A DNA stretch of 62,000 bases from Symbiodinium natans (taxonomy: Eukaryota; Sar; Dinophyceae; Suessiales; Symbiodiniaceae): assembly GCA_905221605.1 (NCBI GenBank), contig CAJNDS010002402.1, forward strand, positions 1 through 62,000, in the 5' to 3' direction. Below the pieces are notes generated by a model that saw only the letters and a list, made by a program, of their open reading frames with translations, had not been told where the DNA came from and did no database searches. Below are positions 23,370-34,080 of this stretch, in pieces. A program made the translations under genes and the position numbers. How positions within the stretch are numbered: the stretch's first letter is position 1; each line of letters starts with the position of its first letter.

Positions 23370-24480
23370 ACCTTACCATTGCTATTCTTATTATTATGAT
23401 TCTTGTTTGATTATTGCTACTATTATTTTTATTGCTTTTATTAGCTAAAAAGACAAGTTCTAGGCGGTTTCTCAGCCGTTGCGTTTTGGGGTTTCGCAAT
23501 CAGGCCAGACATGCTAAACCCACAAAAACAATGTTTAAACAGGCAAAACCCAAACCGGAAAATTGGTTCTTTTGGTTTTTGGCTTTTTGAGTATTAGTTT
23601 CTTGGTTTTTGGGAATTGGTTTTTTGGTCTGATTTTTTTGGTTTCGGTGTCCCAGTTGTCCCACGAGTCCTGCAAAATTCGTATGTTAAGGCTTGTTGTT
23701 GTTTTATATTGTTTTCGGGCATAGGTCTTTGTATATTCGTTTCTATAAGCCTTGTACTCACATCCAGCACATAATTTGGCAGATCTTTTGCCTGCTTACT
23801 GGGACTAGAGTTTTGTATTACCCCACTTGTGCACACACACACACACACGTGTCGGGCTACAAACTAAAGGGGCCAGACAAGGTGTGGAGACAAGAAAAGA
23901 AGATAATAAGAAGAAGCCAAATATCAAGAATTAGATGAAAGAAATGTAATGCTTCAAGAAAAAGAAAAGACAACTGTAAAGTTAATCATTAATTGCGATA
24001 ATACGAAATTCTTGAATCTACAAACAAATAAACAGAGAAGAGAAATAGAATGACCACAAAGTGAAGAAAATATTATATTGATGAAATCTTTACATCAATA
24101 AAACAAATTACTAAATTAGCCGTAGCAACATTACATAAAAGAAGTGTGCTAGCAATAACTAGTCCACAAGGATCTGGAAGACAGAACGCTACTCCAGGCC
24201 ACATCCCTAAAGTTCGACGAAGAACGACATAAATAATGGAGCTTCAGAAACTAGAAAACCACCCAAAAAGAAGATAAACAGATTAGGGGCATTTACGCAA
24301 ATAGAATATTAATACAGGATTGGGTTAGTAATACTTCTAAAGGATGGAAAGGGCATTTTTCTGGCCTGTGTGCACACATGAATGATTCATTGAATGCACT
24401 AGATTACAACATTATTGTATGGCGTGCATTTCAGTCACCCGTAAAATAATATTATTAACGTGTGCTCTTCATGGACGGAC
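23370..24480. other. AT-rich island of unknown nature
   Basis: Composition changes sharply from balanced GC to strongly A/T, with A-rich purine runs on the plus strand from about 23880 to 24340 and ATT/TTA words at 23385-23450. Frames are short, with many stops on both strands. I tried to read dinoflagellate mitochondrial genes in it and recognised none. It may be a decayed mobile element, an organellar or foreign insertion, or simply a low-GC intergenic stretch. Confidence 0.5.
23829..23848. repeat. (CA)n microsatellite
   Basis: A short CA run flanked by GTG on both sides. Confidence 0.8.
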
Positions 24481-24539
24481 TCTTGGGCAGTGAAGGTTTC
24501 CACGGCTGGACAGGTAATTGGTACTAACTCCCTCAACTT

Positions 24540-24760
24540 ATTCAGCAATCACACCTCGAAATCCTGCTAACGCCTGGTCTGGATAACACTAAAAGACCCG
24601 CGATGGGTACTCTCTGGACAAGGAACCCACCCTCGGGACACAGCTTGTTGAACGAGTACCAGGTGCGAAACTTGTTGAAGACACCGTCGCCGAGATGCTT
24701 CGATCGTGGAGATACTACAACAACCGGCTTCCAGAACACGGCAAGACTTTTCATACTTAG
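24540..24760. other. Possible protein remnant, strand unresolved
   Basis: Just beyond the AT-rich island. The plus strand has an open frame with ERVPGAKLVEDTVAEMLRSW followed by RYYNNRLPEHGKTFHT. The minus strand of the same bases has SKHLGDGVFNKFRTWYSFNK. Both look protein-like. A small stem, AGGCCGAAGGCCT, lies at about 24763. No family recognised. Confidence 0.3.
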
Positions 24761-24799
24761 TTAGGCCGAAGGCCTACTTTTCGTCATTGCTTAGGTAGA

Positions 24800-25360
24800 A
24801 GCACCGATGATTCAGCGCGGAAGGTTCGCAAAAGGAAACGTACGCCTGATATACCCGCAAAAATAAAGTTGTGTACAGTGTACTAATCTCTTAAAAACAA
24901 CAGATTAATAGCATGTCTCGGCGCGAGATGTGGGTTTTGCAGGTTTTCATGCTGCATTCTTCTTTTCTTTAAAAACGGGCGCGGGAAGTCATTGCGCTGA
25001 AAATCCCTTAAACCGCAGCGGCTGAGTTCCGGCCTTGAACCTGTTATTATAATATGATTATATCTTCACAAACTCTTCCAGGCCTCGGCCAGCAGGCCAG
25101 GATCTTCGCTGGTTGACCCCAAGAGGGTCGGCAGAACACCCAGCAGAAATTGGCGCGCGGAAACCATGTAACAAAATTAACAAAGCTGGGGAGCTATGGA
25201 GAGGAGGGTGTAGAGGAGGGTGTCAACGCCGGAGGCTTGCACGAGCATTCTTGTAGTTCGTTGCATTTCTGTATTGCATTCATGAACAAGTGCTTCCCCT
25301 GATGCTTTCTGCAAAGATTAACTGATTAGCTTGCATGACGGCAGGTCTGTAGGCTGGGTT
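24800..25360. other. No gene seen
   Basis: Neither strand shows a convincing exon. Composition returns to balanced GC from about 25060. Confidence 0.3.
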
Positions 25361-25433
25361 GGCTGATGGTTTGCTTGGATGTAGATTCGAGCCGAACTAC
25401 TACAGCCCACCACATGATTCACGCGGCAGAAGC

Positions 25434-25880
25434 TTACATGCTGACGAGTTCCACGGAAGTCAACTCGGCCGCTGTTTCCAAACAGACCTTTGAAGATTTA
25501 ATGTCGCCGTGCAGCCTGAACGTCACCTCCGCACCACCAGTTCCCAGCCCAGCTTTCAGGCATGGCGAGTCTGGTAGTCCCGCGGTCCTCTTTCCAGACG
25601 TTTTGCGGATCGGAGGCACAAGTTGGGAGCCCTGCGATCACCCAAGGATGATATCAAATGAAGCATTGTCAAACTGTCTTAAACAAAGTCGTTGCTTCAA
25701 GGCGAGCGCAGTCCATGGCTGTGTTGAGTCCATTTCTTCCGGTTTTCGGAAACCAAGGGGGGCAAAAAATTGAGCTGCGTACTTCCCAACGCATATCCAC
25801 GAAATAAAAAACCGGTGAAACATCGCGTCACATCGCGCTGAGTTCTTTGGTAGTCTTTGGAGCCATGAACAGTGGCACAA
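25434..25880 (-). CDS. Unidentified exon(s), interrupted in frame by TGA
   Basis: The minus strand reads GFRKPEEMDSTQPWTALALK and then FDNASFDIILG, stops at TGA (25640-25638), and continues in the same frame with SQLVPPIRKTSGKRTAGLPD and GGAEVTFRLHGDIKSSKV to a stop at 25434. The in-frame stop could lie in an intron, mark a decayed gene, or mean the strand is wrong. A 135-codon frame is open on the plus strand (25366-25773) and is also plausible. No family recognised. Confidence 0.35.
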
Positions 25881-26212
25881 CGATCAGGGACTGTCTGGCG
25901 CATGAAGGGACCTCGGCACCAAGAGTGTCGGCGAGATTGCCACTCTTGTCAAGTATGCAAGTCAAACTTTCAGGTGGCTGCGGGCCGGAATCCTCCTCAA
26001 AGATATTGTCATCGTCGTAGCTCGCGATGGAGCCTCTGCTCTTGGCACATCTCTACACACACATGCGCCTTGCTGCGCCTTGCGGCTTCGCCTCTGTAGT
26101 CATGATTCCTTGCAATTTAAGCCTACATTCTCGTCGAGGCTTTCTTAACTTGCGAGGTTGATCCAGGCGACGACAACTACCGAACTGCCCAGTACGCTCT
26201 GGGTACATCTGG

Positions 26213-27255
26213 CTAGCATGTTTTGGTCCATCTGGGCGCCCTTCCCGGAACCATGAAGCCGGTTGGGCACTCTACGCACTCGTGAAATTTCATGAACGAA
26301 GGTCCTGTCACGAGGAGTGAACCAAGGAGCAGACAGAACGATTTGGCCGAGCAGCCACCATCCGACTTTGGATTTGCATTTGATGCCTCACTGGGAGCGT
26401 AATACGAACCGTAGGAATCGGTGTCGCGACCATCGTCGGAGGCCTCGGCCTCAACCAGATTTTCCGGCTCTTCTTCTGACTCGAGCTCGAGCTCCAGTTT
26501 CGGCGAGTCTTCCTCCGGTTCAGAGTACTCGTCACACTCCGAGGGCTCGCTGTCTGCAACGGGAGCTGGGGGAGAACGCCCCGACCCCGATTCCGCCGCA
26601 GCCGGGGCAGCGGGGGAGTTGCTGTTGCTGCTTTCGGCAGCATCGTTGCTCTCTGCCGCTGCCACTGCCGCTGCCACGCTCGACCAGGCCACTTCCGGCT
26701 GATCTGCATCCTCAACCTCGAAGGTGTCGCTGTAGGCATCGTCTTCAGCCTCACAATCATCCTCGTAGTCGGACTCCTGGCAAGACACCCCAAGATACCC
26801 CAAGCACATCCAAGGGCTCTGGCTCAGTTCTCCGGCCTCTCCCTGAGTTTCCTCTTCATTGCGGGGTTGGACCTGCACGTCTTGCACCCGGAACAGAGTG
26901 ATTGGCCAACTGCAGCCCAGCAACCGGGGCCTTTATGCACAGAGCCGGCCTCCCCAGCATCGCTTCCCTCGAAATCTGAGTACGTCGCATCACCTCCGAA
27001 CGATGCGCCTGCCAGGAAGATAGATCCATCCATGCGATTGGGCTCCGAGAAACAGAGATGACAGTAAGTCTTTTTCAGGCTTCTGCTTCCACAAGGCTCC
27101 AAAGCAGCGGACAGTCATCTGCCAATTGAACCCCATCAAACATCACAACAAAAAGCACCTGGATCCACTGCGGCGTTGGCATCGCTTGCTGTACTTGCCG
27201 GATACATCTTCTTAAGCACCTTCTTCTCAACCAGCTCCAACTCGTTATGGGCTGC
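26213..27255 (-). CDS. Acidic Ser/Glu/Asp-rich protein, at least 3 exons
   Basis: Exons: 27255-27159 (AAHNELELVEKKVLKKMYPA, GT donor), 27008-26950 (GASFGGDATYSDFEGSDAGE, GC donor), 26872-26213 (220 codons including stop). The three join in phase. The last exon is extremely acidic: ESDYEDDCEAEDDAYSDTFE, then Ala/Ser stretches, ELELESEEEPENLVEAEASD, and a Ser/Tyr patch DTDSYGSYYAPSEAS, ending in a Cys-containing tail. Such a composition implies a disordered protein. The first two exons have close copies 1.3 kb upstream (28518-28279). Upstream exons and a start codon were not found. The last exon may contain a further small intron near 26800. Confidence 0.6.
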
Positions 27256-27496
27256 CTCGAAGCACACTGTGAGCTGCTCTCAGGTCTCAGGATATACATC
27301 TCTAAAATCTTAAGGTTCTTCTCATTCTTCGGCGCCACAAACCAATTTCCGAAGGCTTGTTGGGAACTTCAGTGGACATGGGTCCTTCTTGGCAGATCGA
27401 ATCGGCTCCGGAGTGCCGGACAGAGCTTCTCCCTCCTGGCAAGAGACCGGCACTTGCGTGCGTGAACACGCGCACGCTCACACACAGAGACAAAGA

Positions 27497-27516
27497 CACA
27501 CACACACACACACACT
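27497..27516. repeat. (CA)n microsatellite
   Basis: Short ACACAC run in a larger C/A-rich stretch from about 27470 to 27530, upstream of the acidic gene's first recognised exon. Confidence 0.75.
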
Positions 27517-28278
27517 CTTACACTTGTCACACGTACGCTCGGACAGACACAGCGGAACCACCCTTCCTAGAAAACCGCAATGCTTCACATAGCTTTTGTG
27601 CATGCGCGCCCGGTGCGTTTTGGTACTCTTCGAGCCGATGTGAAACACGCTGCACAATTGTTTTCAAACAAGCAGTGTCTTGACATGAAAAGCACGAGGT
27701 TGCAATCTTCAATGCTATGACACGGCGCTCTTCTTTAATCTTCGGTCAGAAGAATTGATTACAGGCTCCCAACATGACTGCAGCATCGCCTCGTCTGGAG
27801 CAGCCGGCCAAGTTCCCCCAACCCGTCCTGGGCACCCCAAACCTGCTTTGGACCAAGAACCTCTTAGGTTTATGAAAATCCTGTGGGTGAGTGGGAAAGC
27901 CCCCTCTTTGCTGCCTTCTGGACTGTTTGGCGGCTCCCACCACACGGCCTGCTGACACTGCAAGCCTTTGCTGCTAATTAAGAACACGATTCCCTGGTCC
28001 ACTTGCACTGCGGGTTTAAGCTTTCGGGTTTTCGTGTCGGCTAGTTTTCCTCGACCCGTGTCTGCGCTGTGCCGTGCTTTTACCGCCGACGGGTATATGT
28101 GGCGCAAACGTTTGCAATAAAGAAAATCAGACACACGTAAACTCTCTTGGTTGGCACCCACGTGGCATGATCCCGACGTGACCAGTCCTGCTCATCGCCT
28201 CTGGCCACTTCCACCTGTCTTTATACAGTTCGCTCTTATCGTGCTTCCTATATGAGGTCAGAATTGAAGTCTCTCATC

Positions 28279-28518
28279 TCAGCGCTTGGCAGGCTCAGTG
28301 TCACTGCCATCAAAGCCCAAGTCAGAGTATGTTGCATTTCCGAGCGTCTCCGCTCGCGTCTGGGTGCCTTGCAAACACATTCCAGCAAGTCACATATGTG
28401 AGAGGAAACGCGCCAATGTGCACTACCGCAATTGAAACTTCAGGCCTGAAGCATCTGCAGTTTCATTTAGCTTGCTCAGCACGTGCTGGCCCACGAGATC
28501 GAGCTCTTTCTGCGCCGC
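28279..28518 (-). CDS. Paralogous exon pair to the acidic-protein gene
   Basis: Exon X1, 28518-28446 (73 nt), reads AAQKELDLVGQHVLSKLNET and ends with a GC donor. It parallels 27255-27159 in position, phase and sequence. The next exon, near 28345-28279, reads ETLGNATYSDLGFDGSDTEP and stops at TGA, paralleling GGDATYSDFEGSDAG. This is either a separate short gene or a duplicated exon pair within one locus. Further minus exons may lie at 28541-28876, where an Ala/Arg/Glu-rich frame is open. Confidence 0.5.
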
Positions 28519-28959
28519 CTTCAAAGACACTCTACCATTTTCATGATGTGAAATGAGAATGGGACGGTGCTGAAGTCATCTGCAGAGGTCGCGCTGGCAC
28601 CTTCCGCGCGCTGCGCAGTGGCTCTGGAGTTTCCGGCCGGGCATCCTCAACAGCCGGCTCCTGGCGACAGAGTGCTGAGAGTGCTGTTGCAGAAAAAAGG
28701 CATCTTGTCGCAACATGTCCTACAGCATCCTGTATGTCAGAGTCAAAGCATTGTGACGATGGAGGGGCTCTGCAGCGGCTCCTGCGCTTGTCGGACCTCC
28801 TTGGAGGATTTGTCGACAGCTGGAAGGGGCAAGAGTGGCGCCTGTACGCAGCAGAACAACTTTTAAGGTCAACCAAGCTTTCTGAGCTAAATATGCTTCA
28901 ATCTGTGCTGCCTCCGCAGTTGCGCGCTTTGGCTTTCGAAAGCGAGGCTCTCTGATGGG

Positions 28960-29840
28960 CGGAGGCGGTGTCCTCTGAGCACTTGCCAACACAAGGAGAC
29001 CAATGTTGTGTGGGAACAATCCGCTCTCTCCTGTCTTTACGAAATGAGAGAGCAAACTACCTTTCTGTCTTTTGCTTCCAGGCCTAAAGTCAGGGGCTGC
29101 TGTCTCGTTCTCGAAAGCAGAGCAAAATCATGGGAGAGACAGGTGGCTGCGCCCTTGGTCGTCACTGGTTGCACCTCATATCTTAATTGCTCTATTTCAA
29201 GAAGAAGTAGAATGATAAGCCAAGAAGACAAAGGACGAAGAAGAGGGGGGGGAGGGAGTCTTGAATTCTACGCAGGGGTCGATCTTTCACTCAATAACCC
29301 TTAAGAATCACACGTGTGTTTTGCTGTTCGGAGACGAGACAGCTCTCGTATGACCCGGTTGAGTATGCAGCAGTATGCATGTACATAAACAATGTGTGCT
29401 ATTGAAGTTTCGATCTTGTATGAATCCGAAGCCACAATGTAAGGACTCAGCCTGCAGCACAGAAGCTTTGGCTTTTCCAAGAAGGATGCGTGCATCCCCC
29501 TGTCTGCTTTATCTCTGATGTTTGCTAGGTCGTGTGTCCTGAAAACGTCAGCCTTGCTGACGGTCCGTCGAAGCCTGGAGTGCCTGAGGCCGAGGCACTC
29601 GCAAACTCATACTGAGTTTAGTTTAGTGGATTTGTTATTGCGATTTTACAAGCTGACTCATACTCTGAAGGGCATCTGCACAACTCACACCTACGCGAAG
29701 CTGGCCTTTTCACGAGTGTCGTGTACACCTGAAGCAAGTTTCAACATAGCCTCGCTTTGAATGGCACGGTTTGCCAGCCTCATATCGAGATGCGAGCGCA
29801 GCACGGTCACTAACTGTGGGCCCAATGCCTCAAGATTCAC
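28960..29840. other. No confident gene
   Basis: Only short frames without convincing splice signals on either strand. A GA-rich purine run occurs at about 29218-29255. Confidence 0.3.
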
Positions 29841-29944
29841 GCGCCATCTAAAGTTGTTTCGGACCAACACAGGACACGGTTAGCCAGCACTGCTGAAAAA
29901 AGAGTGCTGTGAAGTGTGTAAGTGTGTAGTAAGTAGTGCCACTT

Positions 29945-30115
29945 CACTCCATCATCAGAACTACGGCTGCCTTCCATGATCGGGTCGCTCTTGCACTTTG
30001 CACTGAGGGCGACACGAATGAGTCGGTCTAGCAGGACTTTGTTGTCCTGCACCGGTGAACCGATGGAAACTTGGAGCTCGTGCATCTGTGAGGCGGGTCT
30101 TCTTGGCGGCTCTGT
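29945..30115 (-). CDS. Unidentified exon
   Basis: The minus strand reads PPRRPASQMHELQVSIGSPV and then DNKVLLDRLIRVALSAKCK, following a CACAG acceptor at about 30111. Texture is coding. It lies just upstream of and divergent from the plus-strand exons that begin near 30434. No family recognised. Confidence 0.4.
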
Positions 30116-30433
30116 GAAGGTGACGCAGCTCAGCATTGAAAACAGTTCCCATTGGTCACACCAACGGCCAGTCACTAGCTCCTTTTGTTCTGGCCCATCC
30201 CCTCATCGCAAATCCCAATGCTCCAGTAAAATCCAGCAATATGCCACACAATGCCAGAAAAGCATCAACGAATTCTTTCCCCGTCCTTGTCAATTTGCCG
30301 GGCAGCCTTGCGCCGCAATGTCAAATTCAAGGAACCTGGCACATGGCCAACAGAGTCACTCACACAAGCATTACACAAAGGGGCCAACATCCCGGCAAGT
30401 TTGGGTACCCTTGGGTTCCGTTGCCTGCTGCAG

Positions 30434-33381
30434 GGGCTGAGCTCGGCGGTTTCGGCACCAAAATCTGTCGCCGTCGCCCCTCGGACTCGCGCATCACCTA
30501 GTCAAAAGTCTCTGAGTGCGAAATCTCTTTCACCATCTGTGAGCGGTAGCAACTCTTGCGTGCCCGAAACTGTGCCCCAACAACAAGGTGAGAAACCATA
30601 TCAGCACAGGCGGCGGCATCTGCAAAGACCCCTCTGCAGAGGTTTGCACCCCGTTGATGTCACTGGAAAGCTGCAAGCTACCGTTTAACACCGTTTGCTT
30701 TCAGGATCGTCCAGAACAACTTTTATCGACAATTGTCGAGCCCAGAACACAGCACTGATGGCTAATTGCATCCAGGTCTCCCATCTAGCTACGTTTGTGC
30801 TGGCACGAGTCAGTGCTGCAGGTTGAATTGTCGTTGAAGAGAGTGAGTAGCGAAGTTTTTTTGAAGCTTCAGCGACTACTGACCTGCCTCCACCGACGCT
30901 TGTCTGTGCTCTGCAAACGCTCATCGTGCACTGCTCCGGCTTGCCGAATATGTTGGGGCTTCTCGTCGAAGTTTGTTTCATCTTAAGCTGGGAGCTTGCG
31001 CCGTCTTGCGCGAAGCTTGCTCGAGATGGCCCGCGCAGCGGGGCTCAAAATGGTTTTCGTGGTTTCTTGCGCCGTGCTTGCTTGACCTGGATTCTGACAA
31101 GTGTTGGCATACTTGGTTTTGATATAAACCGGACAAGGGTTTTCAGACAACCTCATTTAAGCTTGCGATGCGGCCAAGTTGAAGGGTCGGAGAGCCTTGC
31201 ACTAAACGGCTCATGGACGGATTTCCTTGCTTTCTGGTCACAGGTGCAAATCTGCAGTAGAGTCTACTTGTAGTGGCCACGTCGGAATCAGAAGATACGC
31301 TGCGTAGGCCACCATCACGAAAGCAGCTGGATGCGATGTAGGACTGCGAACTCAGCGCTTGAAACCAAGAGCTGCTCTTCCACACCGTAAGTGGCACACT
31401 GCACCCAGCCGTTCGACCAGCCGCTGGTTATCGCGATTGAGACTATCGGTCTCCTGGACAAGAGCGACTCTTGGTGAATTTGACCTCAAAGTCTGCTTAG
31501 TTTACTAAGTTTACCGATCTTTGCCGGAAGTCTTGGCCCCTCCAACTTGCCCTGGGCCCTGGCACCTCTTCCTTGCGCCTGGCCCGAGAGATCCGCATAG
31601 CCTCGGAGCCTGAGACGAGTGCATTAGTGGTTCGCTTCGTGCTCCCTTTTTGCAGAGCATTTCCAAACGCTCTCCGCGGGCAGAATGGACACGTGCACTC
31701 GAGAAAGTTCTTCTGAGTTCAAGACGTGCGAACAATGCACTAGTCTGCCTCTCCGTCTCAAAGACCTCGAAACAAAGCCAGCACACACCAATCCGACTAT
31801 CTGACAGTGCAGATGATCCCACTACTGAATTTGTTGACAGCCCTAGCAGAGAAGTGAACACGTTTTGTCATTCTTGGGATATGTCATATCGGGAGATTGG
31901 TGACCCCCAGCTTCTCGTTCGGGTCTCCTCTTTGTTCTTTCATTGTTCAGGAAGTGCCCGTGCCCCATGCGAGCCAGGGGCGTCTAGGACGAGTCCTAAG
32001 ACGCTTGATTTCGTGTGGCTGTCGGCTGTCTCTGTGGTGGGACGTGCTTCCAACCTCATCGCCAAAAAGGGCAAACAGCAACCTTGCTCCACCCCACAAC
32101 CAGCGCAGGGGCATAGCAGGACTCGTGAAACATCTGTTTTGGTATGGCGCCTCCAATGCTCCAGCATCGTGCTGTACGTAGAGCAGCTCTGTCTTATCTT
32201 TCTGCAAATCCTCCGAACCGACATTTATTTTGTTGATGCAACCTCTCCTGCTTTGCAAATAGGACAGCTCTGCGCTGCGCCAAGATTCAGAAAGCGGCTG
32301 CGACAAATATTTGTCCTTTGCGCATTTGCGCATGCCAGTTTTGCATGTCTCAACACGGCCTTGCGCATAAGTGGCCAGGTTAAGCTCGCTTTGCCTGCTC
32401 ATGAACTGAAGTAGCCTTGAGCCCAAACTGCTAGCGCCGGGCATTGAGTGCAAGATCTCACCAGCTGAGGGCCCCCGCATCGTAGTACGAGTTTGCGTTT
32501 TCAACTCGCTGCCTCAAGCGCAGGTTTGGTCTCCTTGCTACCTTGCCACGTGCCTTGCCTATCAACAAAACACGGTGCCTTACGGACTGTGTCTGAGAGT
32601 CTGTCCTGTGAGCATAGAGAACTCGATGCAAGTGCTGAAACCGCAAGCGATCCAGCGCCACCAGTTCCTGCAAAAACTCGCCCGGAGCCGAGAGCATCAC
32701 CGTTTGGGTGAGGGTTTCTGAGGTCTGTTTAGCCAGTGTAACCGCTCCTGCGCATCTTCCCACGCTGGAGCTTTGGCTGTGGCATGGTCCTCGTCCCACG
32801 TGCTATATGTGCACTACTCTGTCTCACTGCTATGGCCATGCCCAGCATCTCGACGAACGCGCCTTTATCGCAGGTGGTCCCACCATGGCATCTAAAGCGG
32901 GGCTGCCGCCATATGTAATGTTGTGGCCCCAGCAGAGGGGCTCTAGCAATGGACAGCAACAGGCTGGCTGCGTTGCAAGTCGGGTGTGGAGGTTCTGATG
33001 AGTTGTTGGCTGTGCGACGGCTCCAGCGCCGCTGCAGGCTTTCCGGTGATGCACTGAAAAAAACATTGCATGTTGCAGTCAACCCTTCGCAACCTTCTGA
33101 TGGTGACGACAGCTTCAACTCAGCACAAAGAGTGCTGAAAAGCACGACGTTTGGTGCGCATCAACTGAGCTACTTGCATGCGAATGTGGGAGCGCGCTCA
33201 GATTCACGAGCTGGCGAAACACATATTTGTCACCAGTGATGCTTCAGAGGCTGTGAGCAGTTCCGCGCGCATGTTCTTAGAACAGGCACTTGTGAAACTT
33301 CGCAGTTATCAAGCCCTGCCCTGGCTTGGAATTCTGCCTGAGATAAGACGCCTCCTGCGAATAAGCAATACCCCTCCCTGA
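30434..33381 (+). CDS. Plus-strand multi-exon gene of unknown function
   Basis: Exons with matching phase: 30434-30587 (LSSAVSAPKSVAVAPRTRAS, Ser/Pro-rich, donor AAG/GTGAGA), 30705-30775 (GSSRTTFIDNCRAQNTALMA, donor CAG/GTCTCC), 30822-30840 (VELSLK, GA donor), 30873-30970 (TTDLPPPTLVCALQTLIVHC). Later candidates: 31147-31243 (EGSESLALNGSWTDFLAFWS); 31650-31855 (SKRSPRAEWTRALEKVLLSS, ending DDPTTEFVDSPSRE); about 32525-32711 (SLSCEHRELDASAETASDPA); about 32985-33130 (GSDELLAVRRLQRRCRLSGD); and a final frame to 33381 (IHELAKHIFVTSDASEAVSS, then WLGILPEIRRLLRIS). A polypyrimidine acceptor TTTGCTTTCAG precedes the second exon. The later joins were not solved. No family recognised. Confidence 0.5.
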
Positions 33382-34080
33382 CCTTAAGGTTGGATGGTAA
33401 CAGCTGGATAGGCAGATAGGCATGCCTCTCATTCATCTCACAAAATGCAGATGTCATGACCTCGGAAAGAACAAGAGTTAAGGCCGTTAAGAATCAGGAC
33501 AACACCTCAGCTACCCGCCATCCTGCCCGCTCTCCGCCTTCATCCTGAACGAGACAAGACAGCTGCTGGAGGCCCGAGAATCTTGCCTCTGAGCGCGGAG
33601 TCAAGTCATTGCGCCCCCCCTTTTCTTCCGCAGGTCGCAATGCTGCATCAATGCTGCATGGGCCAATAGGTTCAAGAGGTCGTAGGACCTGCTACTAGCC
33701 AAAACTGGCTGCACAGTCTGCAAAATGGAGCATTACCGAATGAACCAAAGCTCGCTTGTGACAACTGGCGAGGAAGATGCGTTTGCAGTCTGTGAGAAAA
33801 GGTGTCCCTGGGACACGCAGAATCTGCACATCATTGGGTCATGTCTGTCTCACATGTCTTCAGTCCAACTCTCTTTGCAACAGTCGAGTAGAAAAGGCCC
33901 CCATCATCGAGAATCGGGCCCTGGGGCAAGTCTCTCTGTGACCGAGTTCGGTGGCCCTGCGGGTAATTTCACTTTAAGGTCAGGTCTACAGAGACATGCC
34001 GAATCACTCCAGCCTGATCAGCGCATGCATGGCGAATCCTCATTAAGGATCCGTTCAGGGCAAGTGGCTGCCCTGATCTC

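Noticed and set aside
23880-24480. Mitochondrial gene fragment in the AT-rich island
   Set aside because: Three-frame reading gave no resemblance to cox1, cox3 or cob that I could recognise; only composition suggests an organelle.
32410-32431. Possible spliced-leader relic (CTTGAGCC...GCTA on plus)
   Set aside because: Only about 15 of 21 positions agree with the reverse complement of the dinoflagellate spliced leader as I remember it; no better match was found in the window.
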